In this document: positions 1 through 7,074 of the stretch, in pieces | How the letters are laid out: each line of letters begins with the position of its first letter | Position numbering within the stretch: the first letter of the stretch is position 1 | DNA from: CAYRVX01 sp964642165 | Lineage (GTDB): Bacteria; Planctomycetota; Phycisphaerae; SM23-33 | Assembly (NCBI GenBank): GCA_964642165.1 | Contig: CAZXOC010000312.1 | Coordinates: 1 to 8,369, forward strand | Direction of reading: 5' to 3' | DNA: 8,369 nt | The notes under the pieces: generated by a model | Told to the model about the DNA's origin: nothing | The model's input: the letters and a program-made list of their open reading frames with translations, nothing else | The model's database searches: none | Program-made: the position numbers and the translations under genes

Positions 1-155
1 GGGCCTGTGGCCCGGCGCCGCGTCGGCGCGCGACGCGGCGGCCGACGCGGGGGGGGGCGCGGCCGGTCTGGCCGCGGTCGCCGCGGTCGACGCCCGCCGC
101 CCCGCCTGGCTGGACCGCGTGCTGCCGAGGGCCGCGTCCGGCCGGCGAGGGGGCG
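1..155. other. Extremely GC-rich, low-complexity window edge of uncertain reading
   Basis: By hand count, positions 1-150 have 18 A/T bases, about 88% GC. Positions 201-300 have 38, about 62% GC. The giant gene's frame stays open here but reads R/P/A/G-rich low-complexity sequence with less G/C in third codon positions than expected. The neighbouring minus frame reads a more protein-like PDAALGSTRSSQAG. The plus frame starting at position 2 also stays open, with a protein-like RRPAWLDRVLPRAASGR. None can be chosen from sequence alone. It could be the true low-complexity C-terminus, a frameshift in the G/C runs, or an assembly join to other DNA. Confidence 0.6.
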
Positions 156-3100
156 GGGAGGAGGGGGAGGGGGCGGCGGGGGCGGAGGAGGGGCAGGAGG
201 TTCGTCGCACTCTCTCCGGCAGAAGAGGTACGCGCACTCACCCGGCTTGGGCGTACGATCAACGGCCTCGCGAGGGAAACGCCAGTAGTAACGGATCTGG
301 TCATGGAAGTGGAACTCGTGCTCCATCCACTGGCGATTCCTGCGCAACTCGCAGGGCAGGAGGACCGGGTCTTCGCACACGAGCTCGCACTCCGCGGATC
401 CGCCCGGGCCCGGGCCCGGCGGCGACGTCCTGGGGCCCGTACCAGACGGATCAATGCGGCCAACTGGGTCGTTGCGAACGTATCGGTACAAACTCACGTC
501 GCCCCCCGGGAGGCCGAGCGGGTCCTGTGCGTTGAATCGCCCCGAGGCGGGGTCGTAGTACCGGGCGCGCATGAACGAGTCGCCGTGGCCGGTGGCCATG
601 ATGCCCCACTGGGCGAGGAACTCGAGGTCGTTGGGCACCGCTTCCGAAGCGTAGAGCGACAGGCCAAAGGGATCGAAGGCGTAGTCGTTGAAAACGTTGC
701 CGGAGGCATCGGTCAGCTCGGCCGTGTTGCCGATGCCCTCAAAGGTGTAATACTGGGGGTTCCCCGCATCGTCCGTGCGCGCGACGAGGCTGCTGTACGC
801 GTGGCGGTAGGCAGTGAGCAGGTCTCCGGCCACGTCATACTCGGCCATCACGGTGTCCAGGCCAGTCGGGTCCACGAGGTAGTTCGTCTCGGCGCCGTTG
901 TGGATGCTCGCCACGCGGTTTCCCAGGGCGTCGTAGACGTACTCCCACGTGTCTGTTCCCGTCTCGACGCGGACGAGTCGGTTCTCGATGTCGTAGGTGT
1001 AGGTCGTGGTGCCTGCGGGGGAGATCCTCCGCGTGAGGTTGCCGTCGTTGTCGTACTCGTAGGTGGTGTTCCCGGCGGCCTCGTACTGGTTCATCTCGTT
1101 GGTGACGTACTCGGCCGTCTCGCCGCCGGCCACGGTGCGGATGCGGTTGCCCAGGGGGTCGTACTCGTAGGAGAGGCTCTGGTCGCCGATCGTGCCGTTT
1201 GTCGAATCGAGGGCGGCGCCGACGAGCTGGCCGACGTAGTCGTAGGCGTAGCTCCACTCGCCGTCGAGCGTCGTCATCGAAGTGCGCTGCCCCAGGGCGT
1301 CGTAGCCGTAGTCGAAGCGGGACAGGACCGAGTCGCCGGGGGCGTAGTTGACCAGGTGGAGCAGTTGCCCGGCCGGGTCGTACTCGTAGGTGGTGTAGAC
1401 GCCGTTGCCCAGGTCCTTGCGCTCGAGGCGGCCGGCGGCGTCGTAGGCGTACTGGGCGATCGGGTCACCGCCGGCATCGGTCAGCTGCTCGAGGCGGCCG
1501 AGCGCGTCGTAGCTGTAGTGCACCTCGTTGCCAAATCCGTCGGTCACCGACGCGCGGCGTCCGCCTGTCTCGTGCGTGAAGGCGACCCACTGGCCGTCCG
1601 GGTACGTGATGCGGGACAGATAGCCGCTGGCGTCGTATTCAAGCACGGTGGTGCCGGCCGCGTCGGCGGCCGAGGTGAGCCGGCCGCGGGCGTCGTAGTC
1701 GTAGTCCACGCGCGAGGCGTCGGGGTAGACCTTGGCCGTCACTTGCCCGGCCGCGTTGTAGTCGTAGTCCACGGTGTCACCGCGGCGATTCGTCCACGTG
1801 TCCACGTTGCCCACGGCGTCGTAGGTGTAGCTCTCGACGGTGTCGTCGGCGTACCGGACCCGGAGCAGGTTGCCGCGGGTGTCGTAGGCGTACTGGATGG
1901 CGTTCCCATTCGCGTCCGTGACCGAAGCCAGGCGGTCGGGCCCGCCCGTGTAGGTGAACCGGGTCACGTTCCCCAAGGGATCGGCGACGCTGACCAGCCG
2001 TCCCCGTTGGTCGTAGTCGTAGCTGTAGGCCCGCGCGAGCGCATCGGTCGTGGCCGCGGTGCGGCCGTGCAGGGCGGAGTAGGCATTGCGCGTGGGATTG
2101 CCGTTCGCGTCGATGATCCCGGCCAGGAGACCGCGGTGGTCGAAGAGGTACTGCGTGGTGCCCCCGGCGGCGTCGGTGGCGGACACGGCGCCCGCCGAGC
2201 CATACGCGTAGGTCACGGGTTGTGCTCCGCCCTCACGATGGGTGCTGGCCAGCCTGCCGGCGTCGTCGTAGGTGAGGTACTGGTCACCCCCGCATCCACA
2301 GCCGCTGACGATGCCGGTGAGGGCGTGCTCGCGTGCGGCGCCTTCGCCGGTGCTGTAGGTGTAGTTGATGGTGCGGCCGTCGTCATAGGCCACGGAAGCC
2401 AGGTGCTCGTCGGCGGCATCATACGTGAAGGTCGTCTCGCTGCCGTCGCAGCCCGTGATGCGCTCGATGTGGTCGGCGGCATCATACGTCAGCTCGAGCC
2501 ACTGGCCCGAGGAGTGGTCCAGCCGCGTGAGCAGGCCATTGGTGTAACCGGCGGTGATCCGGTTGCCGTTGGTGTCCTCGGTGTAGTGGAACGAGCCGTC
2601 GGCGGTGTAGGCGACGACCGTGCCCCGGATGTCGGTGAGCGTGAACGTGCCGCCGCCGGCGGCCGCGAGGGTCGAGTGGTCGCCGGGCGAGGCGAGGTAG
2701 CCGCCGCGCCTGTCGGGCTGAAACACGCGGGGAGGGCTCCCCGGCTCGTGGATGCTTACGGTGCCGTCGGCGGCGACCTCGAGTGTGGACTGCCAGTTGT
2801 GGGCCCATCCTCGGCCGAATGGCCCCGTCTCGTACCGGTCGGAGATCGAGGTCGGGAACGAGCGGATGAAACTGAGGGCCGGGCCGGGGGCTGTCACGTA
2901 GGCGTCCAACGCGCCCCCGATCGTGTCCGTGGGACTGAACCCGTCGGCCTGTTGCAGCTCGAACCCCAGCAGCGTCCCGGCATCCACGATCCACTCGCCC
3001 AGGCGTCCCAGATACGACGCGTCGTCGGCGAGCATAGTCACGTATTCGCCCCATGTGTCGCCGGCCTGGCTCACGAAGTTGGCCCAGATGGGCTCCCAGG

Positions 3101-6100
3101 CCTCGTCGCCGGCCCAGTCGGGCTGCATCCCGTCCTTGAGATCATCCCAGCCGACCAGGAGCGTGCTGTCGGCCGTGGCTTCGGTGAGCGTCCAGTGGAT
3201 GGGCGGGTAGCTCATGTCCCAGGGATACTGCCATCCGACGTAATAGACGGGCACGCGCATCGACTCGCCGGTCTGGAGCACGCCCGGGCTCTCGCCGCCG
3301 GCCAGGAACTGCACCGAGTTGCTGAAGCCCTCGGGCAGTGCGCTGGTTGCCAGCGCCTTGCTCACGCGGGACGCATCGAGGGTGAGCACCGCGGCTTCGC
3401 GCCCATTTTGGGTGGCCGTCAGGTGGAGCAGCGGCGCGGGCATGGCGGCGTCGCCCCTATTCGCATACTCGATGTAAAGGGTCGCCGGCAAGTGATACCC
3501 GACCACGGCCGGGACCACGAGGTGGGTCTCCAGCAGCCCCTCGCCGCCGGAGACCACCTCGAAGGCGTCGGCCAGCTCGGCCGTGGCGCCGCCTGCATTC
3601 GAGGCTCGCACGGTGTAGGTCCCCGGCGGCACGCTCCCGGCGTCGAAGGTGGCCACGAGGCGAGTGGGCGACTCGAGGCTCAAGCGGCCAGGCGCGTAGG
3701 TGGTCGCGTCGGCCGCCACGAGTTCCACGGCGGTGGAGACATCGAAGCCGACCCCCGTGAGAACCAGGCGGGTCGGCGACACGTCGCCGTTGCGGCCGGG
3801 GACGATCGATGCCAGCCCGAGCTCCGACAGATCGGCGACGATGGAGTACTCCCCCCCAGCCGATAGCCGCGCGCCGTACGCCAGCACATACCACGTGCTC
3901 GGCGACGGGCTGGAGACGAACACGTGCTGGTCGGCGCCTCCGGCGGCATCGTGTCGGTAATCGTACTTCCCTCGGCTCGGCAACTGGCCGTGGCGGAGGT
4001 AGAGCTCGTTGACGCCTTGATCGTCGGCGTCGTCCAGGCCCACCAGCAGGTGGGCCCCCACCGGGACCTCGATGCGGTAGTAGTGGGCGTGGGCGCCCGG
4101 GGTGAGCCGGGCCCCGACGGCCACGCCGTCGGTCAGGGCGGGGATGCCTGCCCCGGTGGCCTGCGACGACTCGTTGTTGAGTTGGTGGCGCTCGAGCACC
4201 TGCCACTGGTCGTCCACGGAAAGCACGAGGTAGTAGGCCCCCTCGGCGATCCCCGAGGGAACCACCACCTCGAGAGAGCCGTCGAAGCGCTCCTGCGGGT
4301 TGAGCGTCACGGAGATGGGGTCGCTTGTCACGAGCAGCAGGTCGCGGCTGTCGAGGTAGGGATCGGCCGAGAGATAGATGGCGTCGACCCAGGAGAGCCC
4401 TGTGACAGCGGCCCCTCCCTGGTTCACCACGCTGTAGTCGATCGTGGCGGCCTGTCCGACGGACAGGTCGGCGGGCACGGTCAGTGCGGCGACCGCGAGG
4501 TCGGGCACGGCGCCGGGATCGGCCACCACGGTGATCGTCCGGGTGTCGGGCTGGGGATCCGCCGCGCCCTGGGCGTCGATGACGGCGAACGTGATGTCCC
4601 ACACGCCCTCCGTCGGGAACCTGACCAGGCCGGGGTCTTCCACCGTCGAGGTCCGTGCGTCGCCGAGGCCCCACTCGAACGCGGCCGGCGGCTGCTGCAC
4701 TTGGCCGTGGCCGGCCAGCCGCAGGATGTCGCCCGCCAGGATCTCACCCGACTGCCGCGGCGCCTCGATCCGGCTGGTCCATCTGGCGCGGCTCGTGAGC
4801 ACGGTCACGTTGTCGCTCGAGTAGTCGGCCGTGGCCAGGTCCAGGGCGCCGTCGGCATTGAGATCCGCGGCACAGAGGGCATAGGGGGAAATGCCGGCGA
4901 CGAACTCGAGGCTGGGCTGGAACGTTCCGTCACCGTTGCCCAACAGCACGGACACCGTGTTTGTGTCGCGGTTCGCCGTGGCCAGGTCGGGCAGACCGTC
5001 GCCATCGAGGTCGGCCGCAGCCACCCAATACGGACGGTCGGGTTGAGCCGGCGTGCCGATGTCGTACTCCACGGGGTCGGCGTACGTTCCGTCCCCGTCG
5101 TTGAGCAACACGGCGACCGTGTCGGCCGTGTGGGATGCCGTGGCCAGGTCGGTCCACCCGTCGTCGTTCAGGTCGGCCGCCGCGATCCCGTATGGTTCCT
5201 CGACGACGTAGGAGACCGGGTCCTGGAACGACCCGTCGCCGTTACCCGCGAGGACCGAAACGGCGTCGCCGAAGCGACTCACCACGGCGAGGTCGAGCAC
5301 GGCATCCCCGTCGAGGTGCCCGACGGCGATGGCCTGATAGTCGCCGCCAAGCGGCCTGGAAATCGGGTCCTGGAACGTCCCGTCCCCATTGCCCAGCAGG
5401 ACCACTACGTCGTCCCCCCCAGGCCGGGTCACGGCGAGGTCGACGTGTGAATCACCGTCGAGATCGGCCGCGACAACTCCTTCCATCGACCCGTTGACGA
5501 CTTGTCGCTCCTGGACATCGAATCCGCCCCCGCCCCGGCCGAGCAGGACGGTCACGTATCCGCCGCCGGCTGCGGCCAGGTCCATGAAGCCATCGCCGTC
5601 GAAATCCGCGCCGGCGACCGAGTAGGGCGCGTGGTCGAGCACGTGATAGACGTGAGGTTGGAAGGTCCCGTCGGCGTTGCCCAAGACCACGGAGACGCCG
5701 GGTTCCCCCGGCCACGACGCCGCATGCGCCGTGGCCAGGTCGAGCGCGCCGTCATTGTTGAAGTCGCCCGAGAGGATCGAGCGAGGGCCGTCTCCCACCT
5801 CGAACTCCAGCGGCGAGAATCCCCCGTCGCCGGAGCCGATGAGGACGGACACCGCGTCGTTCCCGCTGTCGGGGACCGCCAGATCGGGCCGGCCGTCCTC
5901 GTTGAAATCGGCGACGGCCGGCATCCTCGGCGACTCGCCCGCAGCCTGGATCGTCGAGGCCTGGAACGTCCCGTCGCCGTTGCCAAGCCGGATCGAGACC
6001 GTCCCATCGAGACGGTGATAGGTCAACAGGTCGGCGTGGCCGTCGGCGTTGAAGTCCTCGCTGGCGATCTGGTCGTGGTCCTCCGGCACGTCCAGCGCCA

Positions 6101-6941
6101 CGGGAGGCTGGAACGTGCGGTCGCCGTTGCCCAGCAGCAGCTCCACCGTGTCCATGCCCTGGACCGAGTAGGAGGCCGCCAGGTCGAGATGGCCGTCTTC
6201 GTTGAAGTCCGCGGCCGCGACGCCGTCGATGAGCGCGTCAAGCGGCTCGTCCGTATAGGTGGCGAACCCGGCCGCGCCGTCATTCCAGAGCACGCGAACG
6301 CAGCCAACCCAGCCGCCCGAGTAGACGCGAGCGGCCACCGCCACGTCCACGTGACCGTCGGCGTCGAAATCCCCCGCCACAATCGACTTCCCGCCGGCGT
6401 ACTCCTGATGGGGCTGGAACGTCCCATCCCCGTTGCCCAGGAGAACCGACACCGGGCTGTTGTCCCCGCTGGCGGCGATGTCGATATGGCCGTCGGTGTT
6501 GAAGTCGGCCAAGGCCATCGTCCAGTGCCCGCGAGCGTCGTACGTCTCGCGCGGCAGGAACGACCCGGCGCCGTCGCTGAGGAGCACATTCACCGCGCCC
6601 AGCCCGGGTCGGTCACACGGGGCGACGATATCTGCGTAACCGTCCCCATTGAAGTCTGCCGCCATGACGGCCAAGGCGTAGCCGGACAGGGCCAGATCGA
6701 CCCCGGCGCCAAAGCCGCCGTCGCCGGTGCCCGGCAAGACGGTGACGCTCCTGTCTGTGTAGTTGGCCACGGCGAGATCGGCATGCCCGTCCCCGTTGAA
6801 GTCGGCGCTGTATGCTGACTGCGGGTTGTCCCCCACGGGCACCTGGCTGCACGGGAACAACGCCGCGGCTAGCAGCAGGCGCGACTCCAGCGGCTCGAGC
6901 CCAGGCCGATCTCCCGCCCCAAACACGGCGCGGGTGTGCAT
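1..6941 (-). CDS. Giant secreted FG-GAP/PKD/CARDB/PPC/IPT-RHS repeat protein, C-terminus beyond left edge
   Basis: The minus frame whose codons begin at positions divisible by three (3, 6, ... 6939) is open from the ATG at 6941 to the left edge, giving at least 2313 residues. The start is supported by GGAG six bases upstream and by an immediate export segment, LEPLESRLLLAAALF (residues 15-29), of the planctomycete LEPR-XLL type. Domains in order: 14 FG-GAP/VCBS repeats (about 44-715); PKD-like domain with FEWGLGD and VIDAQG (about 715-806, W757); CARDB (about 812-930); PPC-like domain (about 937-1035); IPT/TIG-like domain (about 1040-1130); Ig-like spacer; RHS entry segment (ALSFIRSF, GRGWAHNW, from about 1355); YD repeats (about 1480-2085); RHS core (about 2065-2167); Cys/His tail and poly-Pro (2168-2262); low-complexity R/P/A end. 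It is probably exported or surface-anchored, with the RHS part forming a hollow shell around its C-terminal segment. That role is inferred from RHS/Tc/teneurin families. Substrate or target is unknown. The reading after residue ~2262 is doubtful. Confidence 0.93.
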   Translation of the reverse strand, partial: MHTRAVFGAGDRPGLEPLESRLLLAAALFPCSQVPVGDNPQSAYSADFNGDGHADLAVANYTDRSVTVLPGTGDGGFGAGVDLALSGYALAVMAADFNGDGYADIVAPCDRPGLGAVNVLLSDGAGSFLPRETYDARGHWTMALADFNTDGHIDIAASGDNSPVSVLLGNGDGTFQPHQEYAGGKSIVAGDFDADGHVDVAVAARVYSGGWVGCVRVLWNDGAAGFATYTDEPLDALIDGVAAADFNEDGHLDLAASYSVQGMDTVELLLGNGDRTFQPPVALDVPEDHDQIASEDFNADGHADLLTYHRLDGTVSIRLGNGDGTFQASTIQAAGESPRMPAVADFNEDGRPDLAVPDSGNDAVSVLIGSGDGGFSPLEFEVGDGPRSILSGDFNNDGALDLATAHAASWPGEPGVSVVLGNADGTFQPHVYHVLDHAPYSVAGADFDGDGFMDLAAAGGGYVTVLLGRGGGGFDVQERQVVNGSMEGVVAADLDGDSHVDLAVTRPGGDDVVVLLGNGDGTFQDPISRPLGGDYQAIAVGHLDGDAVLDLAVVSRFGDAVSVLAGNGDGSFQDPVSYVVEEPYGIAAADLNDDGWTDLATASHTADTVAVLLNDGDGTYADPVEYDIGTPAQPDRPYWVAAADLDGDGLPDLATANRDTNTVSVLLGNGDGTFQPSLEFVAGISPYALCAADLNADGALDLATADYSSDNVTVLTSRARWTSRIEAPRQSGEILAGDILRLAGHGQVQQPPAAFEWGLGDARTSTVEDPGLVRFPTEGVWDITFAVIDAQGAADPQPDTRTITVVADPGAVPDLAVAALTVPADLSVGQAATIDYSVVNQGGAAVTGLSWVDAIYLSADPYLDSRDLLLVTSDPISVTLNPQERFDGSLEVVVPSGIAEGAYYLVLSVDDQWQVLERHQLNNESSQATGAGIPALTDGVAVGARLTPGAHAHYYRIEVPVGAHLLVGLDDADDQGVNELYLRHGQLPSRGKYDYRHDAAGGADQHVFVSSPSPSTWYVLAYGARLSAGGEYSIVADLSELGLASIVPGRNGDVSPTRLVLTGVGFDVSTAVELVAADATTYAPGRLSLESPTRLVATFDAGSVPPGTYTVRASNAGGATAELADAFEVVSGGEGLLETHLVVPAVVGYHLPATLYIEYANRGDAAMPAPLLHLTATQNGREAAVLTLDASRVSKALATSALPEGFSNSVQFLAGGESPGVLQTGESMRVPVYYVGWQYPWDMSYPPIHWTLTEATADSTLLVGWDDLKDGMQPDWAGDEAWEPIWANFVSQAGDTWGEYVTMLADDASYLGRLGEWIVDAGTLLGFELQQADGFSPTDTIGGALDAYVTAPGPALSFIRSFPTSISDRYETGPFGRGWAHNWQSTLEVAADGTVSIHEPGSPPRVFQPDRRGGYLASPGDHSTLAAAGGGTFTLTDIRGTVVAYTADGSFHYTEDTNGNRITAGYTNGLLTRLDHSSGQWLELTYDAADHIERITGCDGSETTFTYDAADEHLASVAYDDGRTINYTYSTGEGAAREHALTGIVSGCGCGGDQYLTYDDAGRLASTHREGGAQPVTYAYGSAGAVSATDAAGGTTQYLFDHRGLLAGIIDANGNPTRNAYSALHGRTAATTDALARAYSYDYDQRGRLVSVADPLGNVTRFTYTGGPDRLASVTDANGNAIQYAYDTRGNLLRVRYADDTVESYTYDAVGNVDTWTNRRGDTVDYDYNAAGQVTAKVYPDASRVDYDYDARGRLTSAADAAGTTVLEYDASGYLSRITYPDGQWVAFTHETGGRRASVTDGFGNEVHYSYDALGRLEQLTDAGGDPIAQYAYDAAGRLERKDLGNGVYTTYEYDPAGQLLHLVNYAPGDSVLSRFDYGYDALGQRTSMTTLDGEWSYAYDYVGQLVGAALDSTNGTIGDQSLSYEYDPLGNRIRTVAGGETAEYVTNEMNQYEAAGNTTYEYDNDGNLTRRISPAGTTTYTYDIENRLVRVETGTDTWEYVYDALGNRVASIHNGAETNYLVDPTGLDTVMAEYDVAGDLLTAYRHAYSSLVARTDDAGNPQYYTFEGIGNTAELTDASGNVFNDYAFDPFGLSLYASEAVPNDLEFLAQWGIMATGHGDSFMRARYYDPASGRFNAQDPLGLPGGDVSLYRYVRNDPVGRIDPSGTGPRTSPPGPGPGGSAECELVCEDPVLLPCELRRNRQWMEHEFHFHDQIRYYWRFPREAVDRTPKPGECAYLFCRRECDEPPAPPPPPPPPPPPPRPLAGRTRPSAARGPARRGGGRRPRRPRPDRPRPPPRRPPRRAPTRRRATG
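156..440 (-). other. RHS C-terminal tail: six-Cys/His-rich module followed by a poly-proline tract
   Basis: Right after IDPSG the protein leaves the RHS consensus, as RHS proteins do where a variable effector domain begins. About 80 residues follow. They include a Pro/Gly linker, then C2185-x3-C2189-x7-C2197, a basic/aromatic middle with MEHEFHFHDQ and RYYWRF, then C2236-x4-C2241-x3-C2245. The Cys-rich piece ends in PPA followed by 12 consecutive Pro codons (P2251-P2262; positions 156-191). I recognise no toxin family. The six Cys and clustered His could form disulfides, since the protein is exported, or bind a metal. The poly-Pro run may be a wall-spanning stalk, or the G/C homopolymers may hide a sequencing frameshift. 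Confidence 0.6.
441..2500 (-). repeat. RHS/YD repeat shell and RHS repeat-associated core
   Basis: About 20 YD-type units of roughly 20-23 residues are visible, such as YDAAGRLERKDLGNGVYTTY, YDALGNRV, YDARGRLTSAADAAG and YDTRGNLLRVRYADD. They begin near residue 1480 (Y1486). The array carries a C-x-C loop (SGCGCGGD, C1548 and C1550) and the NQYEAAGNTTYEYDNDGNL element that usually precedes the core. The core is complete: YAFDPFGLS, ARYYDPASGRF, then QDPLGLPGGD and YRYVRNDPVGRIDPSG. YD repeats build the spiral beta shell in TcC, Rhs effectors and teneurins. The core plugs the shell and, in TcC/Rhs proteins, cuts off the C-terminal cargo. Both DPxG aspartates (D2140 and D2164) are present. Whether cleavage happens here is inference. 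Confidence 0.95.
2880..4796 (-). other. Linker block of the giant protein: PKD-like, CARDB, PPC-like, IPT/TIG-like and spacer domains
   Basis: This part joins the propellers to the RHS shell. A PKD-like fold is suggested by FEWGLGDARTSTVEDPG followed by VRFPTEGVWDITFAVIDAQG. A CARDB domain starts at PDLAVAALTVPADLSVGQ, continues through DYSVVNQGG and ends at VLERHQLNNES, a very typical CARDB close. A PPC-like domain contains YYRIEVPVGAHLLVGLDD and STWYVLAYG. An IPT/TIG-like domain reads LVLTGVGFDVSTAVEL ... LVATFDAGSVPPGTYTV. After VVSGGEG a second Ig-like stretch (YIEYANRGDAAMPAP) leads to a Trp-rich spacer of about 95 residues (WQYPWDM, WDDLKDG, WEPIWANF) that I do not recognise. These domains are usually extracellular spacers or binding modules in long bacterial surface proteins. 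The PKD and CARDB calls are firm. PPC and IPT are moderate. Confidence 0.75.
4797..6812 (-). repeat. 14 tandem FG-GAP/VCBS protein repeats (two putative seven-bladed propellers)
   Basis: Fourteen units of about 45-54 residues follow the pattern A-D-F-N-x-D-G-x-x-D-L-A ... V-S-V-L-L-G-N-G-D-G-T-F-Q. The first Asp of each (His in unit 11) lies at residues 47, 96, 146, 191, 245, 296, 345, 393, 446, 493, 542, 590, 644 and 693. The D-x-[DN]-x-D-G-x-x-D loop is the calcium-binding motif of integrin-type FG-GAP blades. Most units keep it. Unit 10 has D-L-D-G-D-S. Unit 11 begins H-L-D-G-D-A. The closing strand of unit 14 runs into TSRARW instead of GNGDGTF. Fourteen units would suit two seven-bladed propellers. 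This fold reading is inference. On DNA the repeats are divergent, so they are old protein repeats and not recent duplications. Confidence 0.92.
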
Positions 6942-6947
6942 GATTGT

Positions 6948-6951
6948 CTCC
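6948..6951 (-). promoter_or_regulatory. Shine-Dalgarno site of the giant RHS gene
   Basis: On the minus strand the start region reads GGAACGGAGACAATC then ATG. GGAG sits six bases before the ATG, an ideal distance. This supports the start at 6941, which also places the LEPR-type export motif at the very N-terminus. Confidence 0.7.
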
Positions 6952-7031
6952 GTTCCGTGTGCCTTTCTGCTCCGGATGAGATGCCCCATCGGCAGGAAAC
7001 GGCGCCCCTCCCCACCAGACTCATCTCCTGC

Positions 7032-7047
7032 CTGAGGGGACCCTCAG
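7032..7047. promoter_or_regulatory. Inverted repeat, possible operator
   Basis: CTGAGGGGACCCTCAG has perfect seven-base arms (CTGAGGG/CCCTCAG) around a two-base GA centre. The spacing is too tight for a good RNA hairpin but suits a dimeric DNA-binding protein. It overlaps the candidate -10 and lies about 90 bases upstream of the start codon, where a repressor site would be expected. No regulator gene is in view. Confidence 0.3.
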
Positions 7048-7074
7048 TCTACCGCCCTGTCCCGGATCCAGCAA
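7046..7074 (-). promoter_or_regulatory. Candidate sigma70-like promoter of the giant RHS gene
   Basis: On the minus strand TTGCTG (7069-7074) lies exactly 17 bases before TAGACT (7046-7051). The -10 matches TATAAT at four of six bases. The -35 matches TTGACA only in the TTG. Transcription would start near 7039, leaving a 5' leader of about 100 bases. An inverted repeat overlaps the -10 region. In GC-rich DNA such matches arise by chance, so this is only a candidate. Confidence 0.25.

Noticed and set aside
303..3866. Plus-strand open frame of 1187 codons
   Set aside because: It is codon-aligned antisense to the giant RHS gene. The translation is V/G/A/R-rich with no domain, and it stays open because TTA, CTA and TCA codons are rare in the real gene.
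3457..4674. Minus-strand open frame of 405 codons
   Set aside because: It is in a different minus frame from the clear PKD/CARDB/IPT reading, and its product is Arg/Gly-rich with no recognisable domain.
3924..5450. Plus-strand open frame of 508 codons
   Set aside because: Same codon-aligned antisense effect opposite the PPC, CARDB, PKD and FG-GAP parts. Its apparent repeats mirror the FG-GAP repeats.
4797..6812. Possible CRISPR or DNA tandem repeat because of recurring GTTGAAGTC-like words
   Set aside because: The recurrence is the codon-level trace of D-F-N protein repeats at about 135-160 base spacing. There are no identical direct repeats or uniform spacers.
5502..6818. Plus-strand open frame of 438 codons
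   Set aside because: Antisense to FG-GAP repeats 1-9. Its periodic VEVG/HGRL pattern is the complement of the D-x-D-x-D-G loops.
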